DNA of 64,000 nt from Phoronis australis (taxonomy: Eukaryota; Phoronida; Phoronidae), in contig NMRA01000023.1 in assembly GCA_002633005.1 (NCBI GenBank), positions 1,112,194 to 1,176,193 on the forward strand, in the 5' to 3' direction. Within the stretch, counting starts at the first letter, position 1, and each line of letters opens with the position of its first letter. The notes beneath the pieces are model-generated. The model was not told the DNA's origin and ran no database searches. It worked only from the letters and a program-made list of their open reading frames with translations. Made by a program: the position numbers and the translations under genes. Below are positions 33,891 to 46,280 of the stretch, in pieces.

Positions 33891-36680
33891 ATTGGTTGAC
33901 TCGATTTAAGGGCTTCTACAGTGTGTTGTATGCTGGAAGCAAATAACATCTGATGGCATGTTGTAATCTTGTTAGAACTGTGTTACCTGTAAAAAATGTT
34001 GTTAGGCCGTTGAATTCGTAAGTATGATGATCATTCTCAGTTTTTGGAAACATTAGAAAACGATGAAATCTGGCTGATTTGAAAGAAGGGTGTGAAGTCC
34101 TAAAATGAAACTTTTCTATGATCATTGTAGATAGCTTTGTTAATATTTGCTTCTTGACAACCAAGTTCTTTCATTCCTTTCATAGTCATTGTATGCTAAA
34201 TTTTGTAAAAAAGTATAACTTTTCAATTATATTAAACAAGTCATTTTTGTTTAGTTCTTGTAGGCCAATGCATTATGTAATTTTTACTTGCAGTCTGTGA
34301 GATGAGTTGAACAATGAGGTAAATACTTGAAAACAATGACAGAGCAGTGATTTCAAACTCAGTTCTGACATTCACACGACTGTACCATATATCAGTGTTC
34401 TCGGCGACCTGTTTTGACTCAACGTGGTAACGAGTTTGGATTTTGCCGCGTCGAGTTTGGGGAAAGCGCGTCAAGTTTAAAAATTGCCGCTTCAGGTTTA
34501 AAACCTTCGCTTGCTTGACACTTCAGCCCTCAGCATCAAATCAGAGCCTGATTTTACCAACAGTAAACATAGTTCACTTGACTAAGAGACAGATGTTAAG
34601 GCTATAGACTACAGAAAAGACAGTGCTGACTACTGATATTGAACTTAAGAAATTTGCGTCAAGTTTGGAATTGGTATTGTGGAGAAGAGTGTATTCCTGC
34701 CATGTAAAGTACACACTCATCAGTGATTTTCAATACCGAAACAAAAAGGAGGGTGTGGGCATGAAGTTTGAGCTTACAATTTTTTTGAAAAGTCAGAGCT
34801 GGGCTTTTACCTGAATTAGTTTAACGCCTTTATTTTAATGCCAGATACTTTACAACCTCACTGGCGATATACTGTATGTCACACACAACGATGCACCCAG
34901 CCGGGCAGTATGTATAAATTGAGGGTTTCCATTTAACAAGTGAAAATTTAAGGGTTGCCACGGAGCTTTACATATTTGTTATCTTTGAATAGCGCAGTTA
35001 TTGTATTACATTTATTTGTGCTGCAAGGTGGGTCATTATGGATACCTGCTTGTCTGTTTTTTAAATTATTTTTGAGATAGCATTTTGTTACTCCCACTAA
35101 CTTTGATTCTGATGTACTTATTTCAGTTTAGAATAGTTATGGTTGTACTGTATGTTTCTGATTGCACAGTTTGTGTAGTAGAAAAATGGATAACTATAAT
35201 TCCAGGCTAAATTGCATCAGTAGTCTGTGTCTCAAAGAGTATATTTGGCTTTCGTTTTTTGACATCCGGCTAAAATCAGTTTACAGATGGCTTTAGTTAG
35301 ATTTTTCATGAAAACAGACAAAAGCTGAAAGTCTGAAAATTATAATAAGACATGAATCCTCAGTCTGATCCATTAGACAAATGACAAAAATTTTTGAGAA
35401 ACACAAGAGACAATATTTAATTGTAAACCTCTGCCTATTTGAAGTCAGATTAATTACGCTTGGCTGAATACAAAAGCCAATGATTATACACTTGGAGAAA
35501 CGGGTACTGTATCAGGTTTGCACAAGCCATGAGATAGGGCTAATTTCATTGAGCCGCTGGTTGAAACTCCGATTTGTTACATTTTACATTACACTTGTGT
35601 ATTTTTAAATTAGAGCATTTCCTCTGCAAATTTTCTTTAAGGCATGCTTTTTCCTTTTTAGAAAATGTGGATTATGTGTGCAAATCTGCCTCAAAATTTG
35701 ATTGGTGGTATTTACTGCAGCTCTTGTCTTGTATATCTGCATCTTGCCATCCATGTGATTTCACAGCTTCATTACCAGTATTTTGCCATCATCACTAGTC
35801 TGTAAGGTTTTGTAACTGAGTGAGCAAACTGGAAGATTTCAGTTTGTTGTGTTTTCCATTTGTTTCAGTTACTCATACAACTGAAGTGTCTTTTCACTCA
35901 CATTCAGATAATAATGAATTTGGCAGAATTTCGTGCCTACCTTTGTATTCAACAGACATGGCATTTTGGGTTCATGTTTAATATAATTGTAAAGTTTAGC
36001 TTCAGTGGTGTTGCAGTGGAAAGTGCCGTGGTCAGAATTTGAGCAACTCGTCAATAAGTTAACATTAAATTTTATTTTTAAACTGTGTCCATGAATGAGG
36101 GGTGGGACTAAAAGAAGGTGATAATTCAAAATAAGATCTGTGATTCAACTGTTTTGTATTTGTGTTTGTATTGTTTTTTCAGAATTTTTTCTTCCTACAG
36201 TAATCTTACAGTTTTGTATTGACTCGGAATGTTCACTCCTAGTTTCTTTAATTCTGCAGTTAATGTGATATATGCCATTGTTTTCATAATGCTAAGCTAG
36301 ACCATGTCATCTTTAGCTCTGTAGACTGTTTGTCAAACGTTTGATTGTGTTTTGTTACTATTATTATTATTTTATTTATAATTAACTTCATTTTAGTTAA
36401 AAGTCAATTGTAGTCAATTTGACTGCACTTAAAGTTTGACTTCGTTTTGTACATTTGGGTTCACTATGCTCTACGATTACACCTGAGCCCTATGTTTTGT
36501 ACTTTCAATAAATTGAACAGTCGTCTTAAGGTATGTAAGAGCATAGATGGTATGTGCTATACACATTTAGTTTGACCAATGCAATGTGATATTTATTGTA
36601 TACAGATCATGTTAATTGCTTTCTTTTGTGTTATTTCTCAAATTGTTTAATGTGTGATACTAATAAATATGTGACTACAA
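33891..36680 (+). other. Probable long 3' UTR of the ABCH gene
   Basis: AT-rich, no exon signals. AATAAA occurs at 36507-36512 and 36662-36667, either of which could end the transcript. A small imperfect repeat based on GCGTCRAGTTT is near 34435-34500. The UTR could be shorter if an earlier weak signal is used. Confidence 0.35.
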
Positions 36681-37334
36681 TTAAAACATTAGTAATGTAT
36701 TCACATGCGTTTCATTCAAGATGGTAACATATCGCCTAAAACCATAAGGTTGGTATCAAGTTAATCCTTCTTCAGATGAAATGTATTTTTTGAGAGCTGT
36801 AAGTTACTTCTTGAGACCATGCTCAACACATAAAGCTACAGGCAGTGACTAGCCAACGTTGTGGAGCCTGCTCTGAAGCGATAACTAAAGGTTGGCTTTT
36901 CGAAGCCCTGAATACACCTCTTTCTTGACTGAGGAAGAATTTGAGACCAACGTCATCTGGGCGAGTGGTCTGAATCAATGTTTTTCTGATGGAAACCTGG
37001 TGCATAACAATTTTTAAAGGGAGTAACCTGTGCATGTTGCTGTCATGTTATTCATATTTGTCCAGCAGGCCTTACAGTAAAATCTCACCAATTTCGCTCA
37101 TCAAACTATGCACAATGTGAAATCAATTGATAGTTCTTTTTGTAAATTTTGTAGAAAAAGTCGATTGTGTCATTCGTTGTAACAAGTTGCATGTTTGTCA
37201 AGTTTTCACGAACTGTGACCAGTATATGGCGCTTGTGAAGACACAAATACCGTCAATAATTCACTTCTCAATATAAATGAGCTTATCAAGTTGTACACGT
37301 ACTGTACCGGTCAGTACCTGCTACGTCGGCCATC

Positions 37335-37735
37335 ATGTCTGCGCTGCCTCCGGCAGCTTGGCCGAGGCCCGCTTACCTGACTTGTCACGCCTTATCGGAG
37401 CTTCAGCTTAAGGGACAAGGGCGCACGCTGCCTCTGGCAACTTGGTCTGCCCCGCCTACTCGGCCCCCGCAGCTTACGGGTCAGGGGCGCACGGTGCATG
37501 CCTCTGGCAGCTTGGTCTGTCCCGCCTACTCGGCTCTGCAGCTTACGGGACAGGGGGGCGCGCTGCCTCCAGCAGCTTGGCCGTCCCGCCTACTCGGCTC
37601 TGCAGCTTACGGGACAGGGAAGCGCGCTGCCAACGACAGCTCCCCCCCCCCCCCCCCCCCCCNCCCCCCCCCCCACCTGCTGGGTTCTGCAGCTTACGGG
37701 ACCATGTCGACCGCTGCCTCCGACAGCTTGGCCCG
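37335..37735 (+). repeat. GC-rich minisatellite, about 6 units of 64-87 bp, interrupted by poly-C
   Basis: GCGCTGCCTC, GGCAGCTTGG, CCGCCTACTCGGC and GCAGCTTACGGGACAGGG recur in order. TGCC anchors are at about 37345, 37429, 37499, 37564, 37628 and 37715. A C run with one N (37643-37674) splits the last units. The block is GC-rich in an AT-rich surround. All three + frames are open for long distances, as expected of repeat-driven frames rather than a gene. Confidence 0.8.
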
Positions 37736-38639
37736 GAATAACTTAAAAACTTTCAAACTCATGTTAATGGAAATTTAGAAGACAGCTTTAAGTAAGCCAA
37801 ACAAATGAATGCAAATGTAAAGGTGCAGCATACATGTACATGTGGATCACTGTATTTATTAAAGTTTGTTTCAGATGCAGAAGTGAGGGGATGCCGTTTA
37901 TTGACAACGAGGTGTTCAATTCTGCTGAAATAATCAAGGATTTTCTGATACATTGTCTCAAAGGCACGTCAATGTAGCTAAATTTACTTGTTTTTCAAAT
38001 GTCATTATGCACTATCGTTGTAAATTCAAAATCTATTTCGTGGTGGTTTCAAGGTTATGGCAATATCTTTTCAGCAATTGTTTCTTTATTGTTTTGTGAT
38101 TTCTTTACGAGATTTGCTGAAATGGGGTTTGTCGATTCTGTATTCCGAAGAGCATTTGATAATCTCGTCCAGTGTAAAGGAATTCTGTGCTTTAGTACAG
38201 TCCAATACAATAAACAGGGTTTGTTTTGAAAAGCCAGAGCTCTTTCGGGAATTTCTGTTCTTGCCAGCCTAGCCCTGCGACTCACCAATCGTGGTCATGG
38301 CAATACAATTTCCTAATATTTTTTCATGCCTGCTACTTAGGTTTACTGCAAAATGTAATTCTCAGTGGACCAATCGGACCAATAGCCCTTCCGACCAACG
38401 GGACATCAGAACATTAAAAGGAAACCAAACCCGCTTTTGACCTGTTAACAGATACTAAAAGCGACTTCACTGTCTAGATCTTTGGAACAAAAAAATGGAG
38501 TGTCACCCTCAACAACCCTCAAATGTTTGGAGGAAAATTTGAAAACTCCTTTCAAAGTCTTATGAATGGGCAAGCGCGACCTACGCTACACAGGATCTGT
38601 GGGTAAAGACCACCCACGAAATGTAATGTACTGTAGGGC

Positions 38640-38930
38640 AGGGGCGGATCCAGGATTTTGAGTTAGATGGGGCAGGGCACAGAAATAACCAGAATTGCGG
38701 CAGATGCGCGCGCTCAGCCTAAAATGTGGGGATGCAGGGGTCTCGATTTTTGGGTTTGCGGATCTGTTAATTAAAAAAAGTAACCGGGGTTTGTTAAGGG
38801 CCTATGCATTGTTTATTCACCCCCGATCCCCCTTGGTTGCGCGCATGTGCTAGTCAGTAATTCGCACCCGAACTACTAAATGGTATCTGGTAGAATTTTA
38901 GGGGAGGCCATGGCCCCCTTGCCCCCCACT
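38640..38930 (+). mobile_element. Possible non-autonomous DNA element (GGGGCGGATCC terminus)
   Basis: GGGGCGGATCCAGGATTTTG at the left resembles the GGCGGATTTAGG end at 18137. A GGCCCCCTTGCCCCCCAC stretch lies at the right. The boundaries are tentative. Confidence 0.3.
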
Positions 38931-40619
38931 ACTTCTAAAACATCTTTCGCACTAACTCCCCTTTCGACTATCGACCTGCAGGAACGCTAAAGGGGACACA
39001 GCTACCCGATTTAAACTTCAAATAAATCACAAACTGTTGTTATTAATGTAATTGTTAAGATTTTGTTTATTTAGTGTAATGATTTTTTGTGGTGGGTGGT
39101 AAAATAGTGTATTTTAACAAGAGTCATATCTGTTGGATTCATGTTTATGGCCTGAAGCCCCAGTGGTCCGAAGAATCGTAAATCCGAAAACAAAAATCGG
39201 TGGCTCTAATGTAAAAATTTCATAGCTAAAAACATACTTCACTGGTAAAAAGATTTCACAATATTAGCAAAATGTATTCGTAAAATTCATAATACATACT
39301 GAGAAAAGTATCACTAAAGATTTTTGTACCTTACAAGAATAACAGGTTTCATAATGTGTGCAAGGATACGTGTCAAATGATTGGATTTCTATTCTTAGAA
39401 AATTGTAAAAAATGTAACTAAGTAAATGCCCAACCGGCCTAAGTTTAGTAAAATATACAAAAATACCTGTAACTCCCTAAAATTAAGTCTTATAAATTGC
39501 AACAATAACTGTTGTATGGCAGCTTTCACAATGCCTGTATTATGGACAGGAACATTTTGTCCAATCTCCAAGCTTTTATTTAAGCAAAATGAAAGTTTAA
39601 AAACCTCAGTTATATTTTCAGGTGGTACGCTTAAGGTATGTCAAGGGTATAAAGTTTGGAAATCCCCAGGACGAAGGGAAATCGACAAACCTATTCTGTG
39701 ATGCTGAAAGCGATGATGGCAATACAAGAGACCTCATGGAGGTTGGAAAAGAATCATCGGGATCTGTTTGTGATCCTCAAAGTGATGATAATTATGTTAT
39801 TTTGTGTCTTAAGCTATACAGTACCACCTCCGTTCCATACAGGCTTCATTATCACCATCATCACTTCAACCACATCATTTCAGAACCTGAGTTTTGTTAA
39901 TTAGACCGTACAAACAAATGGCAGCTTTTGTAGTTTAAGCATCTTTAAAAATTTTTGTTTTTGGTTGTTGAGTATGGTAATCACTGTGTAAAAGACATTT
40001 TGTATGAAGGAGGTAAACACGATTTAATATAAAACTATCAGATTTTCTTTATTACAATAGTCGTAATTGTTGGTAAGATGGTCAGATTCTAAATTTGTGG
40101 TAACTTGAAGCCTGCTAAGAGTTATGTGATGCGAAGGATGATACTGTACAGGTGTATGTAAATAATAATAATTCTGGATGTACATGTATTCTCTATTTTT
40201 GGTGCCCAACATTTGACGTTAAGGTAACTGGGTATTTATAATTCATTTCGTGCCAGATCAATATATGATGAAATTTTTATCTGTGAGAGTTGCTATTGGC
40301 GTATTCACCAAGAATGTTATTTAGGATGGTGTCAACGTATTTGTACAAGTGTATTTTTATCAAATTAAAAAAGTGTCATACAGTTGCACAAGAATCGATA
40401 TACACCGTAGAGTCTGACATAGATAGAGTCATTAGCTCCCGTTTCAGAATCATGTCACACATTTTTATGCTTTAAAGTGGTAAAATCTGTTGTGGACACA
40501 TACACGTAGTTCAGGGGTCTTTGGATGAGTGTATTTTTGGCATATAAAGACATTAACCTAATGTGACATATATGTAAAAGCGGTGCGTGTGTATTGGGTG
40601 GAGTGTAAGAACAATGGAA

Positions 40620-40890
40620 AATCGAGATATATAACCTACTGGGGCACATTTCTAAAGGGACATATAGTTGCGGACTACATATAAGGCGACATATATAACT
40701 GTACCTGCCGGCTAAATATTTTTTGCACCTCATGGTACATATACGCTTGTGGGCTATATATTGCACTGGGGCATATACCTAGTGAGGTATACACTTGCTG
40801 GCTATATGTTGTTCCGGGGCATGTATACCCAATGGGGCATACATGTATACACTTGCGGGCTATATATCGTATATAGAGTATACCCCGAAA
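40620..40890 (+). repeat. Imperfect tandem repeat (CTTGYGGGCTATATAT / GGGGCATATA)
   Basis: CTTGNGGGCTATATAT or close forms occur near 40747, 40795 and 40853, alternating with GGGGCATATA/GGGGCATACA. The unit is about 50-60 bases and decayed. Confidence 0.55.
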
Positions 40891-40955
40891 CAAGATCTCA
40901 AAATTTTACCCCACTTCAAGGTTTCACAGATAATAACCCCACCTCTGCACGCACA

Positions 40956-40957
<2 letters not shown>

Positions 40958-41004
<47 letters not shown>
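40958..41004 (+). repeat. (CA)n microsatellite
   Basis: About 23 CA units, ending at an N (41005). Confidence 0.95.
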
Positions 41005-41849
41005 NGACTTAAGAGTACAAGTCACTTATATTGGACAAGGTGGGCTTTACTGGAGATGTAAATGGCTCTCAGTCACTCCTCCCTAATAATCAACCTGAAA
41101 CAGCTTATTATTTAAAATGACATAGGCACGAAATTGATATTTGGGCTTTAAAAGTGGGGCGGTACATATTGATTTTGGTAACCCCGCTCCTTTCACGCTT
41201 TCGAGAATCTTCATATTGACACAGGAGGCCCAGCTTTTGAGGTCTTAAGTTAAATTCCTTGCCTTTGTTATTTTAATTAGAATAAGTCACCGCTATGGTT
41301 AAAATGCGTGCCCTAGACAGTGCTACCGTCTCTGATATTGGGCATTGTTACCGTTGAGTCTACGGGCATAGGTTTCCTGTGCACTGGCCGCAAATTCCGG
41401 TCTTTTCGACATCAGACAATGTGCTGTTAAAATTTACTCTTACATGGTGTCGAGCGAAATGGATCGAGTAAAGTTTTAGACTGTATTGGTCTCGTCAAAT
41501 TTTGGGCACGCGAGATACATTTTCCGGAGTGATACTTGTTAACTGAAGGTTCTCAATGAAACGTCCTGGCATCTGAAAGTAGCTAGTTGTCTCATGGAGA
41601 GAGCTTACTGATCATTCTTTGTTTCGACTCGTCATGAGATGGTGGCAGCACTAAGCATTCCCTCATCATCGCTTCGGGCACTGTATGACTGCCCTTCACT
41701 AATACATGTAGAATTATGGTACACTTTCTCCGAGATCTAGACACAGATCCTGAGGGCAGATGCATTTGTGACAGGTTTGAAAAGTGGATCTTGCATAGTT
41801 GTTTAAAACTGTTATTTGCAAGGTTCGCAATCTGATATCGAATGTAACG

Positions 41850-42241
41850 CAAAACTGCCTTACTATGTGAGGTACAAAACAAAGTACCATCTTGAGAATT
41901 ATCTAGAAATGGTTGGTATCCCACGTGTTTTTATCCAGTCTCTGACTCGATTGCGATGTTCAAATCATTGGTTACTAGTGGAATGAGGTCGCCACACAAA
42001 TATTCCCTATGAAAACAGGTTGTGTGAGTTATGTAATTCGGGGTGTGTAGAGGACGAATATCACGTTGTGTTGGTTTGTAGTGCGTACCAAGACCTTCGG
42101 GTTAAGTACTTAAGTGATCGTTTTTGTCATTCTCCCACGACATCTAAATTTGATTCTCTCATGAGAACTCCAGATAGCCAACTTATTAAATTCGTTCTCA
42201 AGCGTCATAATGTATTATCCAGTCTGAAACGTGGCACCTAA
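41850..42241 (+). pseudogene. 3' remnant of a non-LTR retrotransposon ORF (zinc-knuckle end of the reverse-transcriptase protein)
   Basis: The frame reads YYVRYKTKYHLENYLEMVGI, then LTRLRCSNHWLLVE, an in-frame TGA near 41985, GRHTNIPYENRLCELC, VEDEYHVVLVCSAYQDLR and a last stretch ending SSLKRGT with TAA. C-x2-C followed by H/C after EDEYH is typical of the C-terminal end of LINE-type polyproteins. The internal stop and the missing catalytic RT domain show a 5'-truncated dead copy. A CTCAATAAATCATAT stretch at about 42303 may be the element's 3' end. Confidence 0.7.
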
Positions 42242-42514
42242 CAATGTTTTGTCTTGTACATGATATACTTGGGGCCTATGGTCATGTGTACATGTATATG
42301 TCTCAATAAATCATATAAACTGGTGCCGTTGGATTAAAATTCGGTAAGCTTAATTAAGTCAGTTAGTCACAACCATTGGTGTTGATTAATAGCCAGTGAA
42401 AAAAGTGTGTATAAAAAGTATATGATGCGCGTGTTAAAGAATACACCGGTGATACACTAGTAGGTGACAGAAAGAGGAGCAAATGAGATCACCAAAACAG
42501 AGTTCAGTATCCTT

Positions 42515-42890
42515 TTAAGTTTTGGTCACATGAAAACTTAAGTTTACAGAAAACTCTCCATCGCTTGATTTTTTGCAGGAACTTTTAAGTTAATTAAAAG
42601 TTTTAAATCCATGGAAACTTAAGTTTTCAACAAAAATAAGTTTTTGCTAATAATTTATGTCAAGTTATGAAAACGTAAGTTTTATACTTTGAAAAAACTT
42701 ACGTTTTCTGAAAAAAAAAAGATTTCAGCGCATCTTAAGATTATTCTGAGTTTTGATGAACAAATTCAGTTTTAAAAACTTAAATTATAAAACGTTTTTT
42801 GTCAAAACTTATTTTTCCTGAAAATTAAGCTGTTTTCAAAAAAATTGATCTTTCTTGTCAAAAATAATTTTTCATCAAAAAACGTTCGCT
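42515..42890. repeat. AT-rich cluster of AAAACTTAAGTTTT-type palindromes and hairpins
   Basis: GAAAACTTAAGTTT (42530s), GAAACTTAAGTTTTC (42610s) and a perfect 15-bp stem GAAAACGTAAGTTTT / AAAACTTACGTTTTC (42669-42683 and 42694-42708, 10-base loop) lie close together. Many further ACTTA/TAAGT variants lie between. No ORF. Confidence 0.7.
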
Positions 42891-44267
42891 TTTATAAGCG
42901 TACAAGTCTGAAAATATAAGAATGGCTTTCATTTTTAAGACGCCAATAGCTGCCCTTACCTTTTCTGATACCGATGCCGTCAAAATGTAGAAAACCGTAT
43001 GTTTCGATTGTCGTTTTTTGTTGTAATTCTCTTGAAATTGGGAAGGGTACACTCATACATTACCATGAGTTAAACTGTGTTTTTTTACACTTTCGTGTGG
43101 CTCGTGGCACTCATTTTGCCGCCCTTAGTCGCAGCCATTTGAGATATACAGAGGGGTTGATGGGGGATGAATCCGTGTGCAATGTCACGGGAGTTTAAAA
43201 GTGTAAAGAAACCGTTAGCGTGTGGTTGAAACTCAAATAAAATTTATTAGACTTGTTAATAATTAATGCTAATTTTAAATACTGAACACTTTTGCTATTT
43301 TAATTGCTCAGTGTTACGTGCTGACGGTGAAACAATTAAATCGTTTTGTATGTTTTAGACGACAACATAAAATATGAATGTCTCGTTATGTCAATAACCT
43401 AACTGCATAACTCAACGCAGCCGGTCGTTACAGTAACCAGAACACTGATTCAGCCACTCGATCACAAATCCATATCACACCTGTCGAGATCGGCTGACAC
43501 CTTACGTTTGTTGACCTTACTTTGAGAATAGGTTATTATTAATAAATTTTCATTAACATTTCGCTGTTTAGTATTGATTTTATTGAGGTACAGACTGTTG
43601 ACAGTTTCTAATGTCGAGGGCCGAACGAAAACAAAGAACTTATCTTTTATTCAGCATATCTATTGAGCTTTGATGCTTTCGTTGGCAGTTGTCGAGAGAG
43701 AGTTTGCTTGTATTTTGATGCAATATTTTTATAATTAATACGTTTATGCAATACGTATTTTCTTGGCCCCGATTGCCTGCTATAGATATTGATATATCAG
43801 TGCTTCCTCGTGATCTGATTATCAATGGGAACATTTTCATGTGGACAAGAAATTATTCTCAAAAGTTAAGTAATTACCAAATTATTGACAAACGTATGCA
43901 CTACGCTTACGTGCGATGAATTGTGACGAAAGTTTAAATACTGCTATTTTATAGTTAGAAATACAATCATCCTAATTAAAAGTGCAATCGCGCTTACCGT
44001 TGCGCGGTTTTCTATTATTTCATCCACTGAACACGATAACACGACGATCAGCTTCTGTAACCTCAAGTAATCACTACAGTACATGTAGCTGTATATCAGA
44101 TTTATAACAGATTTCAATTTTGTAGAGATCATCCCGCATAAGTATTTATTGCGCGTCTAGACAACGATTGCTCACAGTCAGTTTGAACTTGCGACTGGGG
44201 CCACGCGAGTTCTCGAAGCGTGCACGAGAAATTAAAAGGAACACTGGAGCAGCTTGGGAAGCGGTGC

Positions 44268-44275
44268 TTTATAAC
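44268..44275 (+). promoter_or_regulatory. Possible TATA-like element upstream of the TRPC exon
   Basis: TTTATAAC lies about 265 bases before the TRPC start codon, in a flank less AT-rich than its surroundings. Speculative. Confidence 0.15.
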
Positions 44276-44539
44276 ATTCCCGTAAGTTAAGTTACCGTAA
44301 ACACCTGGAGTGAAGCGGTGGCCATGGAGTGTTCGCTTGGTAATTTATATTTAATACAAAGACGGACAAACTGACGGGCGCATTAAGATCAACGATGTTT
44401 ATATACATGTCCGCCACATAGGTACAACTTGGTTCTCGAAGGAGGGCTCGTGGAAGCGAACAACGAGTAGTACGTTTCATTTCACTGTTAAATGCTGGGA
44501 ATTTATATCTATATTTAGACGAAACGTTAACAGCAGAAT

Positions 44540-45150
44540 ATGAGTATGTTCATGCGACGATTTCAACGCTCCCGTAAAAGCGAAGAACCTTCTGGACTCA
44601 GTCTTAGCTTGACCCCGTCAGTAAACCTTACGGAGACCGAGAAGAAGTATTTGGACGCTGCTCACAACGGCAAATTGGATGAAGTGATGAAGGCCATTGA
44701 AGAAGGAGGACGAAGATTCAACTTAAACTGCGTCGACTTTCGAGGTCGCAGCGCGTTGTCGTTAGCGGTCGAAGAAGAACACTTTTTAACCATAAACTAT
44801 CTTTTAGGCAAGTGCAAGCTAAATGTAATAGAAGACGCTTTGCTCAATGCCATCAGATACGATCGCGTAAAAGTCGCGGAACTAATACTAAGTCACGAAA
44901 CGTATTCGGACAAAAGGAAACGACTAAGACTAGAATTTGAACACGGCTTTTACGACCAAGAAGAGAGCGCCTCCAGCTTCTCTCCGGATATTACGCCGAT
45001 TGTTTTAGCTTCGCAGAACAATCAGTTTGACATAACTCACATTTTGCTTCAGCAAGGTTTTAAAATCAACGATCCTCACACGTACTTCTGCGTGTGCACC
45101 GAATGCAAGAACCACAGGAAGCTTGACAAGGTAGTCCATTCCCGTACAAG
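44540..45150 (+). CDS. TRPC channel, first coding exon (ankyrin-repeat N-terminus), 5' partial gene
   Basis: 203 codons plus two bases, ending at AAG|GTAAGA (donor at 45151). The ATG at 44540 is the first after an in-frame TAA (44528-44530) and has A at -3. The protein begins with a basic stretch (MRRFQRSRKSEE). ETEKKYLDAAHNGKLDEVMK and FRGRSALSLAVEEE then mark the TRPC ankyrin repeats (about 30-160). FSPDITPIVLASQNN and PHTYFCVCTEC carry the TRPC cytosolic zinc-site pattern H-x3-C-x-C-x2-C (H160, C164, C166, C169). HSRTR at the end matches the conserved HSRSR. TRPC proteins are tetrameric Ca2+-permeable cation channels activated downstream of phospholipase C. The sequence leans to TRPC4/5 but the subtype is open. 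TRP helices and pore are not in this exon, and I found no later exon in the remaining 18.8 kb. Confidence 0.85.
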
Positions 45151-45290
45151 GTAAGACAAAGTGTATGAGGACCCGTTTTCAAAACCTCCGCTCTGGTCTT
45201 TTGGATTTAACCGTGAATAACAGCAAAGGTGCTGTTAATGCCTTATTCATTTTAGAAAGAATAATACAAAATCGAAAGCCTTACCGCTTG

Positions 45291-45292
<2 letters not shown>

Positions 45293-45332
<40 letters not shown>

Positions 45333-45333
45333 G
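45293..45333 (+). repeat. (TAA)n microsatellite
   Basis: About 13 TAA units, then decayed AAT/AAC repeats to about 45375. Confidence 0.95.
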
Positions 45334-46231
45334 TAACGACAATAATAACAAAAACAATGACAACAGCAATAACAGAGTCCTTATTATTTGCAAATAGTGC
45401 TGGGCAGAACAAAACCTATTTCATACATCAAAAAATATAATGGAGCAAAATAATTTTAAGAAATAAAATGTGTTAAAATTCTTTCAAACCCTTTCAGCTA
45501 CTTATGGAGTTGGAGCAAACTGCAATGGTCACAATTTTTTTCGAAAAGTTTAGTCCTAGTCTTTAAGGGCTGTAATAATTAAAATGCTTTGTCCTTTTGT
45601 GCTCTTTTATTGCTGTACTAATTGGAAATGTGCGGTCCTGGTCTTTTGGGGCAATACTAGCTGGAAATAATTGGTCCTAGAATTACTTGGAACTGAGAAT
45701 GTTAACCACTGTTTTGAAAAACAGGAGGCAGTAAACCTTGTGGTTAAAATGACGCTGATTTCTAAATAAGCCATAGCCCACATGAATTTGCCTTTCGGTG
45801 ATTTATTCTCCCGCCTCAACCGTGTTATCTCGTGTGACAGTTTGACCTACACCTACATCTGCAGCGATTGCAATTTACATGCATTTTTATGTCATATACA
45901 TGTATGTAATTTTAATGTTTCTATTCTCTGTACTGTGAGAACAATAACAGAAGCTTCATTGCATTATTGAGTTTTTGCCAGTGAGACTTTGCCTTTCAGG
46001 TAGCTTATTTGAAGGTCGAGTGACACTAAGTAGTTACCATGCGTAGCGGCTCGTGATTCGCTACTTTTTTCTTCAAAGATTATCAGTAAGTTTAATCTAC
46101 TTATTGTCTGCCTATTTTCTATTTTCTACTTCGTTTTACTTGTCACGTTCAAATATCGAAACTTCCGAAACGTAATGAAAGTGCTCCATGGAGCGACACT
46201 TGGCGAAATTGACTGAAAAGGTTACAATGGA

Positions 46232-46280
46232 GATGACGATGACGACGATGATGACGATGATGATGATGATGATGATGACG
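46232..46280 (+). repeat. (GAT/GAC)n microsatellite
   Basis: GATGACGATGACGACGATG followed by a run of GAT. It makes the histidine-rich frame on the minus strand, which is not a gene. Confidence 0.9.

Larger units (their letters stand above)
36681..44539. other. Intergenic region with repeats, no intact gene
   Basis: Between the ABCH 3' end and the TRPC exon I see only the minisatellite, simple repeats, a retrotransposon remnant and an AT hairpin cluster, each listed separately. No multi-exon gene with consistent splice phases was found. Confidence 0.4.

Noticed and set aside
37335-37778. 147-residue Pro/Ala-rich protein
   Set aside because: Made by the GC-rich minisatellite; all three frames are open and the poly-C/N makes the frame arbitrary.
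41592-41924. 110-residue frame on -
   Set aside because: Antisense to the retrotransposon remnant; the coding character is on +.
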